The position numbers were made by a program, and so were the translations under genes. The notes below the pieces were generated by a model. It made no database searches. It was not told where the DNA came from and saw only the letters and a list, made by a program, of their open reading frames with translations. This document shows positions 17,759 through 25,473 of a stretch of 64,000 nucleotides of DNA, piece after piece; within the stretch, counting starts at the first letter, position 1; every line of letters starts with the position of its first letter. Source of the DNA: Flavobacterium salilacus subsp. salilacus (GTDB taxonomy: Bacteria > Bacteroidota > Bacteroidia > Flavobacteriales > Flavobacteriaceae); contig NZ_SKBP01000008.1 of NCBI RefSeq assembly GCF_004634195.1, positions 78,684 to 142,683 of the forward strand, written 5' to 3'.

Positions 17759-17767
17759 TCGTGACGT

Positions 17768-17905
17768 TTTTAAAGTCGAAAGTTAGAAAGTGAAAAAGAT
17801 TGCTTCGCTCTGCTCGCAATGACAAAATCGTAATATCATTCTGAACGTAATGAAGGAATCTCCTTTAAAGACTTTATAAACTTTCGACTTTATGACTTTA
17901 AAAAC
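17768..17905. repeat. REP-like intergenic palindromic element, copy 1
   Basis: The arm aagtcgaaagtt near 17773-17784 is matched by aactttcgactt near 17879-17890. Inside lie two smaller units, GATTGCTTCGCT..CTCGCAATGAC and TCATTCTGAACGTAATGAAGGAATCT-like sequence (split at ~17840). The same modules recur at 18412-18547, 40019-40161 and 42838-42985. It lies between the convergent acetyltransferase and AhpD-like genes and could double as a terminator. Confidence 0.75.
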
Positions 17906-17907
17906 TG

Positions 17908-18345
17908 TTATTGAGGCATCAAACCCGTAGTAATCGCAATTCTGTTCCAGCCGTTAATGGCTATAATACCCATAAGCACCTGAGCCGTGTATTTTTCGCC
18001 CAACAGGTTTACAGCATTATTATATACCGCATCCGATACGTGGTTTTGCGAAATATTGGTTACCGCTTCGGTTAAGGCTAAAATAGCTCTTTCTTCTTCC
18101 GTAAAAAGAGTGGTATCGCGCCATGCGTTTAAAACATAAATACGCTGTTCGGTTTCGCCGTTTTTACGGGCATCTTTAGTGTGCATGTCAAGGCAAAAAG
18201 CACAACCGTTTATTTGCGAAGCCCTAATCTTGATAAGCTCTTTGTGTGTTTTGGTAATTTCGCTTCCTGCAAAATAATTTTCGAATGCCATCATGGCTTT
18301 ATAAGCCTGTGGTTCTGCTTCGTTAAGTTTAAATCGTGATTCCAT
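17908..18345 (-). CDS. AhpD-like / carboxymuconolactone decarboxylase-family protein
   Basis: 145 aa. The peroxidase motif C48-x2-C51-x3-H55 (NGCAFCLDMH) is intact, so the protein can be an alkylhydroperoxidase-like thiol reductase. Flanking helices (MMAFENYFAGSEITKTHKELIKIRASQ) fit the AhpD/CMD fold, which forms trimers or hexamers. Decarboxylase activity is unlikely for members with this CxxC motif. A Crp-family regulator gene lies about 200 nt upstream on the same strand. Repeat elements sit on both sides of the gene. A redox-stress role is inferred from family. Confidence 0.9.
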   Translation of the reverse strand: MESRFKLNEAEPQAYKAMMAFENYFAGSEITKTHKELIKIRASQINGCAFCLDMHTKDARKNGETEQRIYVLNAWRDTTLFTEEERAILALTEAVTNISQNHVSDAVYNNAVNLLGEKYTAQVLMGIIAINGWNRIAITTGLMPQ

Positions 18346-18411
18346 TTTTATTATGTTTTTTGTTATTATTTACATGACAAATTTCCGCCATGCACCTCAC
18401 AAAAAACTTAA

Positions 18412-18547
18412 AGTAGTTTAAGAAAGACTGCTCCGCTCGCAGCGACAGTATATTTTGTCATTCCGAGCATAGCGAAGGAATCTTTTTCTCTTTATGACTT
18501 TATAAACTTTCAACTTTATGACTTTCAAACTTTCGACTTTAAGACTA
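18412..18547. repeat. REP-like intergenic palindromic element, copy 2
   Basis: Modules shared with copy 1 at 17768-17905: ctgctccgctcgcagcgac at ~18428, TCATTCCGAGCATAGCGAAGG-type sequence at ~18460, and a degenerate direct repeat of ACTTTATGACTTTATAAACTTTC at ~18490-18540. It lies between the AhpD-like gene and the Crp-like gene, both on the minus strand. Confidence 0.7.
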
Positions 18548-18550
18548 CTA

Positions 18551-19123
18551 TCAGTCTTTTTTCGCCCGAAGCATACTCAAAAACTCAGGGGTAATGCCCA
18601 AAAAGGAAGCCAGCATATATTGGGGTACGCGCTGTACAAAATCGGGATATTTATCGCGCATCATTTTGTATTGCTCCTCGCCTGTCAAATTAAAAACATA
18701 ATGAATACGGGTAAGCTGTGCCGAATAGGCACGTTCCAGCACCTGCCTGAAATACCGTTCCAACTGCGGTATTTTTTCAAAAAGCACTTCTTCGGCTTCT
18801 TTGTTTAGTACTACTACGGTAGAGGGTTCAACAGCCTGTACGTAAAACCCCGAAGGCTTACCGCTTTTCAGTCCGGCATAGTCGGTTATCCACCAGTCCT
18901 CAATACCAAACTGAATTACCTGCTCTGCGCCTTTAGTGGTTATCAAATACAGCCGGAAACAGCCTTTTGCTACAAAATAGTTTGCCTTGCATATTTCGCC
19001 AGCCTGTAGCAAATGCTCTTTCTTTTTTACTTCCCGTACTTCGAGCAACGAAGCAAGCAAGGCTTCTTCCTCCGGGTCTAGAGGAACAAATCGGCGAATA
19101 TGGGAAAGGATTTCGGAAAACAT
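18551..19123 (-). CDS. Crp/Fnr-family transcription regulator (cyclic-nucleotide-binding domain)
   Basis: 190 aa. Residues ~20-110 form a cNMP-binding beta-roll (VKKKEHLLQAGEICKANYFVAKGCFRLYL), typical of flavobacterial Crp-like proteins that lack clear cAMP-contact residues. The C-terminal helix-turn-helix is short: YMLASFLGITPEFLSMLRAKK, with the usual recognition helix. The gene starts only 20 nt after the stop of the RES-domain gene. No TAnnTTTG box is visible in that gap, so it may be read through from the AT-rich cassette, or its original promoter may have been displaced. It precedes the AhpD-like gene, a plausible target. Confidence 0.88.
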   Translation of the reverse strand: MFSEILSHIRRFVPLDPEEEALLASLLEVREVKKKEHLLQAGEICKANYFVAKGCFRLYLITTKGAEQVIQFGIEDWWITDYAGLKSGKPSGFYVQAVEPSTVVVLNKEAEEVLFEKIPQLERYFRQVLERAYSAQLTRIHYVFNLTGEEQYKMMRDKYPDFVQRVPQYMLASFLGITPEFLSMLRAKKD

Positions 19124-19143
19124 AAAATACGTATTTAATACTA

Positions 19144-20154
19144 CTATAGTGCCGAAATCCTTACTCGGTTGACTTTTACCTTCTCGACTGCTTCACAATT
19201 CATAACTTTTTCATCGAAAATCACAATATTATTTCCTATAGTATGAAGTGAACTTCTAAATTTTATACCACTAGCCCCTGTATATATTTTTATAAACTCA
19301 CAAATAAATTGTGTTGGTATATAATCTAATTCAGTATCATACCTTCTCATAGGTCTTGACAAATCTGTACTAATTTTCTGTTTTAGCAATGTCGCTTTTA
19401 TCCTTTCAGTCACTCGAGAAGGATGAAAAATAGTAGAATTTTCTGTAAAGTCAGCAATAATAAGTTTTTCCTTATTAGTTGTAAAAATACCAATTGACAC
19501 TTCATCTAAATATGAAGCCCTTATTTCATATAGAACTGTTTCTTTTGTGTCACTTAAATATAAAAAAGGTATTCCTAAAGGATTTGCTCTTCCTGCTGAC
19601 GATATGTGCTTAGGAGGGCAAAACATATCTTTTACTTCAAATGGATTTTGAGAACTTGAATGATGCAATCTAGCTCTATATAACTTAGTATCCTTATTTA
19701 TAATTATTTGACTATTGAAAAAACCGTCCCACCCTAATTCATCAGTTATATAATTAATATCTGTAAAATATCTCCTCTCCCATTTTAGCTGTTCTTTAAG
19801 ACTATCCCAATAAGATATATTTTCTATAATATCTTCCCTAAAATCCACTAATTCATCCGCATTGCTAATTTCTACATCAATATTATCTATTAAATAATTC
19901 AATACTTTATCGGCAGACTCGAGAGAAGAGAAAAGACCCCAATTTCCTTGAAGTGTTGACTTTAAAGAGTTTCCATTCTCTTTAATCTGAAAATTTTCAA
20001 ATAATTCTCGGAAAAATTCAAAAAGTTCTGATATAGGGATAACTTCATTTGATGTAGAACCACAGAAATCACATTTATCTGTGATTGCTTGGGAAATTAT
20101 AAACCCTACGAGTTCTCTATCAGAAAAACAATTCTTGCAAACATTAAGGGGCAT
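19144..20154 (-). CDS. RES-domain protein with N-terminal zinc-finger/HEPN-RES-type domain
   Basis: 336 aa. An N-terminal Cys pattern C6-x2-C9 ... C28-x2-C31 suggests a zinc ribbon, followed by a helical region (~40-145) like the HEPN/RES-associated N-terminal domain. From ~150 to 318 lies a RES domain: YRAR with R160, SSAGRANPLG with R189, TVLYEIR with E210, and GIKFRSSLH with the conserved Ser. RES toxins studied elsewhere degrade or phosphorolyse NAD+. The key Arg, Glu and Ser positions look intact, so activity is possible. It is the last gene of an AT-rich operon, 4 nt after sce7725. No Xre/MbcA-type antitoxin gene is adjacent, unlike classical RES-Xre pairs. NADase activity is inference. 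Confidence 0.82.
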   Translation of the reverse strand: MPLNVCKNCFSDRELVGFIISQAITDKCDFCGSTSNEVIPISELFEFFRELFENFQIKENGNSLKSTLQGNWGLFSSLESADKVLNYLIDNIDVEISNADELVDFREDIIENISYWDSLKEQLKWERRYFTDINYITDELGWDGFFNSQIIINKDTKLYRARLHHSSSQNPFEVKDMFCPPKHISSAGRANPLGIPFLYLSDTKETVLYEIRASYLDEVSIGIFTTNKEKLIIADFTENSTIFHPSRVTERIKATLLKQKISTDLSRPMRRYDTELDYIPTQFICEFIKIYTGASGIKFRSSLHTIGNNIVIFDEKVMNCEAVEKVKVNRVRISAL

Positions 20155-20158
20155 ACTC

Positions 20159-21091
20159 CTATAATAAATAGTTATTTACAACGTTCAAATGATTCTTTAT
20201 AGATATTTTCTTTACAGTACCCAAACCTGGATATCTCCCTTCATCTAAATAATTTCTCAATTCTGTAACCGCAGTATTAGATATACCCTCAATATCACAA
20301 AAGGCTATTGCTTTTTCTGCTGCTTCTCTAAACTTTCCTTGTACGTTTGCTATCGAATCATTTGTATCCGATGTAAAATGTCGAATCCAAATTTGATTAT
20401 CTTTATTTTCATTTAGATAAGTAAAATGTATTACAACCGCTCTTGGAGTACTACCTCCATCTATATACTCGCTAGGTAATGTTGTAAAGTCAGAGAAACC
20501 TTGATAACCCTCCTCTTTATAATAAAGATGCTCTTCAGTAAACTTATGGGCTGGAATATCTAAAAAATCAGAATTTTTTACTTGTTTTTCAAATACATCA
20601 TCCAAACGGATGTAATTCTTATTTAGTGTTCTTAAATATCTATCCAGAGACCTAAATCTAGAAGGGTCGAACAACATTATATGAGTAACAAATTCTTCAC
20701 CACATAAATCTCTAAACCTATCATCTTCAACAAAATTATCATAACATATAACCATACAGTTATTTAAATTATACTCTTCTACCATATCCTTTATATATTG
20801 TGAATTCTGTTTGTAATGAAAGGCAGGGAGAAATCTAGACTCTTCTAAACCATCTAGATAATCTAAATAATGTTCTGTGTCTCCTAAATGTTCTCCCACT
20901 ATTGGATTTATAATTAAAAAAGTATCTAATCCTTTCTCTACAAATATCTTATTTGCAATATCAAGATTGTTAAATGTCTCTTTAACTGGTTCTATAACTG
21001 GAGTTATATACCCCTGCAGAATATTTTCTATAGCTAATTCTCTAAGTGAAATTAATTCGAATTGGCGGGCTCTTAAATAAGGATAATACAT
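20159..21091 (-). CDS. sce7725-family protein
   Basis: 310 aa. The N-terminus MYYPYLRARQFELISLREL and the following YITPVIEPVKE match the sce7725 family, named after a Sorangium cellulosum protein. The alternation of strands and helices (TFLIINPIVG, FLPAFHY, NCMVICYDNF, HIMLFDP, AVVIHFTYL) suggests a TIM-barrel-like fold. I recall relatives being grouped with phage T4 beta-type proteins. No activity is established that I know of. Its ATG abuts the TAA of sce7726 with no gap, and the RES gene starts 4 nt after its stop, so the three are one translationally coupled unit. Its base composition is much AT-richer than the flanking chromosome. Confidence 0.8.
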   Translation of the reverse strand: MYYPYLRARQFELISLRELAIENILQGYITPVIEPVKETFNNLDIANKIFVEKGLDTFLIINPIVGEHLGDTEHYLDYLDGLEESRFLPAFHYKQNSQYIKDMVEEYNLNNCMVICYDNFVEDDRFRDLCGEEFVTHIMLFDPSRFRSLDRYLRTLNKNYIRLDDVFEKQVKNSDFLDIPAHKFTEEHLYYKEEGYQGFSDFTTLPSEYIDGGSTPRAVVIHFTYLNENKDNQIWIRHFTSDTNDSIANVQGKFREAAEKAIAFCDIEGISNTAVTELRNYLDEGRYPGLGTVKKISIKNHLNVVNNYLL

Positions 21092-21958
21092 TTAGTAATT
21101 AATTTGTTGTTTTAGATTGGTAAATAATTCTTGCTTTTGTACTTTATTAAGATTTAATGACAGACATATCTGATTAAATTGCCTTGTTTCTTTACGGGAA
21201 AAATTATTTTGTTTTTTTCTTGATTTCATCAAATCAATAAACAATCTATTCAACTCAAAACCAGGTATTTCAGATATTAATTTTTTACAAATATCAAACT
21301 TATTAAAATCATTAACTTTAGGTAAATAACCATAATAATTTTCTACCAAATTCAAATATTCTGAAGTATGAAGAATCTCCATTATAGCACTATGATTTAA
21401 GAAATGATTTTTATAAGAATTACGAATTAATTCAAACTCTTTTTTGTCCTCATCATAAACTATAATTCCTACTTCATCATCAATGTTCAAATACTTAAAC
21501 AATTTCAATTTTGGCACTATTAAATAGACTTCGTTGAATACTTTTTTATACTCAATCAATTGCTTGCTCAATCTATACTCTTTATCAAGAATTGTTTTAA
21601 TTTCGAAAACCTTAGATGTCCCATTAAACATAACTAAATCTGCAATAGCTTTCCCCAAACGAAATTCATTATAAATTGCAGATTGCTGACAATTACCAAC
21701 CTCTTTTATTAACCATTGATTTAAGAATTCATTCTTATAAACATATTCATTTGGATAATGAGTTTCAAGAACTTTATAAGCATATTTTAAGTAATCTAAG
21801 TAATTTAGTTTCTTTATAGACTCTCTATTATCATATCTTTTAATTTTTAGATTTAAAGAATTAAAATCATTATCAAATAAGCGACTAACTTCACTTCTAG
21901 AAAAAAGCATCGAATAATCTCTCAATTGATTTAAAGGATATGATTTCTTTATATACAT
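21092..21958 (-). CDS. sce7726-family protein (PD-(D/E)XK nuclease-like)
   Basis: 288 aa, the first gene of the cassette. A nuclease-like core is visible at ~98-130: E98 in NEFRLGKAIADLV, D107, then E119-x-K121 in KVFEIKT. This is the order E..D..ExK of PD-(D/E)XK enzymes. The flanking text (VGNCQQSAIYNEFRLG, LSKQLIEYKKVFNEVYLIVP) matches the sce7726 family. The C-terminal ~70 residues are Lys/Asn-rich and helical. It probably acts on nucleic acid, but the target is unknown. A TAATTTTG -7-like box lies 12 nt before the start codon, so the mRNA leader would be very short. DNA here is about 22% G+C in the line 21841-21900 against about 48% in 22141-22200. Confidence 0.8.
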   Translation of the reverse strand: MYIKKSYPLNQLRDYSMLFSRSEVSRLFDNDFNSLNLKIKRYDNRESIKKLNYLDYLKYAYKVLETHYPNEYVYKNEFLNQWLIKEVGNCQQSAIYNEFRLGKAIADLVMFNGTSKVFEIKTILDKEYRLSKQLIEYKKVFNEVYLIVPKLKLFKYLNIDDEVGIIVYDEDKKEFELIRNSYKNHFLNHSAIMEILHTSEYLNLVENYYGYLPKVNDFNKFDICKKLISEIPGFELNRLFIDLMKSRKKQNNFSRKETRQFNQICLSLNLNKVQKQELFTNLKQQINY

Positions 21959-21970
21959 TTTGTTTTTTTA

Positions 21971-21978
21971 CAAAATTA
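21971..21978 (-). promoter_or_regulatory. -7-like box of the sce7726 cassette
   Basis: On the minus strand TAATTTTG, a full TAnnTTTG match, ends 12 nt before the sce7726 ATG. No TTG at proper spacing was found. Confidence 0.45.
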
Positions 21979-22105
21979 CAAAATAAAAACCTTCCTGTTC
22001 TTATACATCAAATCAACAAAATTTTATTCTAATTAAACCCCGTAAAATTACCTGTTTTCTCCCCGTTCCAAAATTTCCTATCTTGCACCCACTAACTCAA
22101 GTATC

Positions 22106-24259
22106 ATGAACAAACTATTACGCGTACTCGTATTACTGCTTTTTATACCTGCCTTTGCACAACAGGGTGGTATGTGGATTCCTTCGCTGCTGAAAGGAAT
22201 GAACGAAAAAGAAATGAAAAGCCTCGGCATGAAAATGTCAGCTTCCGACATTTATGATGTCAACCATTCCAGCCTGAAAGATGCTGTTCCGCACTTTAAC
22301 GGTGGTTGTACTTCGGAGGTTATCTCGTCAAAAGGACTCTTGCTTACCAACCACCACTGTGGTTATGGCGAAATTCAGGCACACTCTACTATAGACCACG
22401 ACTACCTTACGGATGGTTTTTGGGCTATGACTATGGAAGAAGAACTGCCCAACCCCGATATGGAAGTCACTTTTATAGTGCGAATAGAGGATGTTACCAA
22501 CAAAATACTGGAAGGCGTAAGCACCCTGAAAAGCGAAGAGGACAAACAGAAAAAAATTCAGGATAACATTGCCCAAGTCACAAAATCGTCGCCTAAAGAG
22601 TCGTATCAGGAAAACAAAATCCGTACGTTTTATGAAGGCAACCAATACATGCTTTTTGTAACCGAAACCTATAAAGATGTCCGTTTGGTGGGTGCACCGC
22701 CATCATCCATCGGTAAGTTCGGTTCCGATACCGACAACTGGGTTTGGCCACGCCACACAGGCGATTTTTCGCTGTTCCGTATCTATGCCGATAAAAACAA
22801 CCGCCCCGCCGAATATGCTAAAGACAACGTGCCTTATACGCCAAAGCACTTTTTCCCCATTTCGCTGGGCGGTGTAAAAGAAGATGATTTTACATTGGTA
22901 TTCGGCTATCCGGGACGTACACAGGAGTACCTGCCTGCCGTTGCCGTACAACAGATAGTAGCTGTACTGAACCCTGCTAAAATAGAGGTGCGTGATGCTG
23001 CACTAAAGGTAACCGATGGCTTTATGCGTAAAGACAAGCAAATAAAAATACAGTATGCCTCTAAATATGCAGGTATTGCCAACTACTGGAAAAAATGGAT
23101 AGGCGAAACGCAGGGGCTTACCAAAACCAACGCCGTAGCCGTTAAAAAGGCTTTTGAGAAAGATTTTGTTGCCAAAGCTAAAAAAGCAGGCAAAATGGAT
23201 GAGTACGGCAACCTGTTTAAAGATTTCGACACGTATTATGCCGAGATAGAGCCGTATCAGTTAAGCAGGGATTATTTTATAGAAGTTGCCCTGCGTAATA
23301 CCGAGCTTTTAACTATTGGTTACAGGCTGTACCAACTGGAGCAGGTATATAACGCTCGTGGCGAGCAATCGTTTACCGACAGGAAAAATAACACTATACA
23401 GTCGCTGGAAGGTGTTTATAAAGACTACAGCAAGCAGGTAGATGAAAAAGTTTTTGAACAGCTTATTGCGTTGTATTCGCAAAAATCGCCAAGGCAGTTT
23501 CTGCCCGATATGCTGAAAGACATTAACCCGCAGGAGCTTACCCAAAAGGTTTACGGTAACTCCAAACTGACATCCTACAACGGAGTAAAGGAATTGCTGA
23601 CTGCCGGCAACGACCCGCAGGAAATAATCAAAGCCCTGAATGCCGACCCGGGTTACCAGGTAATAAAAGCAATGGCAAACGCCTATATTGAAAACGTGAG
23701 CCCAAAATATGAAGAGCTAACCCTGAAACTGGATGCCCTGCAACGCAGCTACATGAAAGGCATACTGGAACTAAGCCCGAAAGAAGCCCGTATTTTTCCG
23801 GATGCTAACAGTACCATGCGCGTAACATATGGTAAAGTAAAAGGCTACGAGCCGAGAGATGCGGTTTACTACGAACCTGTAACCTACCTTGACGGTGTTA
23901 TGGAAAAATATGTACCCGGCGATTATGAGTTTGACGTTCCGCAGAAGCTGATTGAGCTGTACAACAAAAAAGATTTTGGTGCGTATGGCGAAAACGGCAA
24001 AATGCCCGTATGCTTTATAGGAACTAACCACACCACGGGCGGTAATTCAGGCAGCCCTGCCATAGATGCCAAAGGAAACCTTATCGGGCTAAACTTTGAC
24101 CGCGTTTGGGAAGGGACTATGAGCGATATTTATTATGACCCTGCCATTTGCCGTAATATTATGGTAGATATTCGTTATGTGCTGTTTATCATTGATAAAT
24201 ATGCCGGAGATAAGCGTCTTATCGATGAAATGGAACTGGTAAATGTGAGAAAAAAATAA
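22106..24259 (+). CDS. S46-family dipeptidyl peptidase, DPP11-type (Asp/Glu-specific)
   Basis: 717 aa exported serine exopeptidase that releases dipeptides from the N-terminus of peptides in the periplasm. A signal peptide is present (RVLVLLLFIPAFAQQ). The triad can be placed as H84 (LTNHHCGYG), D220 (RHTGDFSLF) and S648 (GGNSGSPA). The spacing matches Porphyromonas DPP11 (H85/D227/S655). The residue 18 after the nucleophile is Arg666 (NFDRVWEG). In P. gingivalis the equivalent Arg673 of DPP11 gives preference for Asp/Glu at P1, whereas DPP7 has Gly there. Length is normal for S46. It is transcribed away from the AT-rich cassette, and its promoter is not clear. Peptide catabolism is the likely role. 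Confidence 0.93.
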   Translation: MNKLLRVLVLLLFIPAFAQQGGMWIPSLLKGMNEKEMKSLGMKMSASDIYDVNHSSLKDAVPHFNGGCTSEVISSKGLLLTNHHCGYGEIQAHSTIDHDYLTDGFWAMTMEEELPNPDMEVTFIVRIEDVTNKILEGVSTLKSEEDKQKKIQDNIAQVTKSSPKESYQENKIRTFYEGNQYMLFVTETYKDVRLVGAPPSSIGKFGSDTDNWVWPRHTGDFSLFRIYADKNNRPAEYAKDNVPYTPKHFFPISLGGVKEDDFTLVFGYPGRTQEYLPAVAVQQIVAVLNPAKIEVRDAALKVTDGFMRKDKQIKIQYASKYAGIANYWKKWIGETQGLTKTNAVAVKKAFEKDFVAKAKKAGKMDEYGNLFKDFDTYYAEIEPYQLSRDYFIEVALRNTELLTIGYRLYQLEQVYNARGEQSFTDRKNNTIQSLEGVYKDYSKQVDEKVFEQLIALYSQKSPRQFLPDMLKDINPQELTQKVYGNSKLTSYNGVKELLTAGNDPQEIIKALNADPGYQVIKAMANAYIENVSPKYEELTLKLDALQRSYMKGILELSPKEARIFPDANSTMRVTYGKVKGYEPRDAVYYEPVTYLDGVMEKYVPGDYEFDVPQKLIELYNKKDFGAYGENGKMPVCFIGTNHTTGGNSGSPAIDAKGNLIGLNFDRVWEGTMSDIYYDPAICRNIMVDIRYVLFIIDKYAGDKRLIDEMELVNVRKK

Positions 24260-24435
24260 CCCGGTAAATAAGTGGATAAACAGGCTGTAAAGTACAATTT
24301 ACGACTTGCAAAGAAGATTTATGAACAGGCAAACTGTCGGTTACAAAAAAATAGTGCGAAAAACAGTCAATTTTACATAGTAATGTGCTGTTTTTCAGCA
24401 GTAGAAGATTTTTAAAAAATTTATCAATAAATATT

Positions 24436-24463
24436 TTGGGATATTAAAAAATTTATATCTTTG
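24436..24463 (+). promoter_or_regulatory. Promoter of the 69-aa lipoprotein gene
   Basis: TTG at 24436-24438, 17 nt, TATCTTTG at 24456-24463: a good Bacteroidota promoter 36 nt before the ATG. A weak 9-bp hairpin with a large loop (24358-24366 / 24388-24396) lies upstream and might end the S46 peptidase transcript. Confidence 0.65.
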
Positions 24464-24499
24464 CTCCGAATTAATAATTAACCTTTATAATTTAGTAAG

Positions 24500-24709
24500 A
24501 TGAAAAAAGTTGTTTTAAGCATGGCTCTAGTTGCTATGATGAGTGTTTCTTTCGTATCATGTAAAGAGAAAGCTGCTGAAGCTGAAACTGAAGAAGTAGT
24601 AACTGAAGAAGTTGCTCCTGTAGAAGAAGAAGTTGCTCCTGTTGAGGCTGATACTATGCAAGCTGACACTATGCACGCTGAAACTCCAGAAGTTGAGCAC
24701 GCTCACTAA
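24500..24709 (+). CDS. Small acidic lipoprotein (69 aa)
   Basis: The lipobox ends at Cys21 (SVSFVSC). The mature part is only ~48 residues and almost wholly Glu, Ala, Val and Thr, with the repeated unit EEVAPVEEEVAPVEAD and a short repeat of ADTMQADTMHAE. It ends in His residues (EVEHAH). It has a strong promoter just upstream and a good terminator just downstream, so it is expressed on its own and probably at a high level. It is presumably anchored in the inner leaflet of the outer membrane or displayed on the surface. Function unknown. Codon use is simple (GCT, GAA, GTT), unlike the neighbouring S46 gene and typical of highly expressed genes. Confidence 0.8.
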   Translation: MKKVVLSMALVAMMSVSFVSCKEKAAEAETEEVVTEEVAPVEEEVAPVEADTMQADTMHAETPEVEHAH

Positions 24710-24731
24710 TAACTAGCCAGTTAAAGTATTT

Positions 24732-24757
24732 AAAAGCTCCGCAATGCGGGGCTTTTT
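24732..24757 (+). terminator. Intrinsic terminator of the small lipoprotein gene
   Basis: Stem aaaagctccgc (24732-24742) / gcggggctttt (24746-24756), one wobble pair, loop aat, followed by further T. Confidence 0.9.
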
Positions 24758-24816
24758 TGTTTATATTTGATTATCTGATTTTATGCTTCCCCGAATAATA
24801 CTCAATAATTACTTTA

Positions 24817-25422
24817 ATGAATAACAAACAACATTGGGAAACGGTTTATAAAACTAAACAACCTAACGAGGTTAGCTGGACACAGGATGTACCCCATACC
24901 TCTTTACGATTTATAGAAAACTTTACTGTATCTAAGGATGCCAACATTATAGATATTGGCGGAGGCGATAGTAATTTAGTTGATCATTTACTCGATTTGG
25001 GCTACAGTAATATTACCGTACTCGATATTTCGGAAAAAGCACTGGAAAGAGCTAAAGAGCGACTTGGCGACAAAGCCAAAAACGTAACATGGATTGCATG
25101 CGATATTACCAAATATAAACCTGAGGTAAACTATGCTGTTTGGCACGACAGGGCAACGTTTCATTTCCTCACTTCACAAGAACAGACAGATGCTTATCGG
25201 GATATTGTAAATAATTGCGTTAAGGGGTATATGATTATCGGGACATTCTCAGATAAAGGACCTAAAAAGTGCAGCGGACTGGACATTACCCAATATACCG
25301 AAGTAAGTTTAGAAACGCTTTTTACAGATAATTTTGAAAAATTAAGCTGTTTAGAACAAGAGCATATAACGCCTTTCGGCACTACACAGAATTTTTTATT
25401 TTGTAGTTTTAGGAAGAAATAG
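24817..25422 (+). CDS. Class I SAM-dependent methyltransferase
   Basis: 201 aa cytosolic enzyme. It begins with HWETVYKTKQPNEVSWTQ, typical of a small tellurite-resistance/UbiE-like methyltransferase subgroup. The SAM loop is IIDIGGGDSNLVDHLL (motif I). ITVLDISEKAL holds the acidic residue that binds the ribose. VTWIACDITKY and the later AVWHDRATFHFL are motifs II-III of this group. The C-terminal TPFGTTQNFLFCSFRK strand is complete. The substrate is unknown; relatives have been linked to thiol or halide methylation, which is only a possibility. A short hairpin after the stop (25424-25450) may end transcription. Confidence 0.88.
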   Translation: MNNKQHWETVYKTKQPNEVSWTQDVPHTSLRFIENFTVSKDANIIDIGGGDSNLVDHLLDLGYSNITVLDISEKALERAKERLGDKAKNVTWIACDITKYKPEVNYAVWHDRATFHFLTSQEQTDAYRDIVNNCVKGYMIIGTFSDKGPKKCSGLDITQYTEVSLETLFTDNFEKLSCLEQEHITPFGTTQNFLFCSFRKK

Positions 25423-25473
25423 AAAAGGCGATACCAATGCATCGCCCTTTGTTTGTGAAGTAAAGCATATAAT

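Noticed and set aside
24260..24435. Possible small RNA in the gap after the S46 peptidase gene
   Set aside because: Only a weak hairpin is visible, with no promoter ahead of it other than the one that serves the lipoprotein gene.
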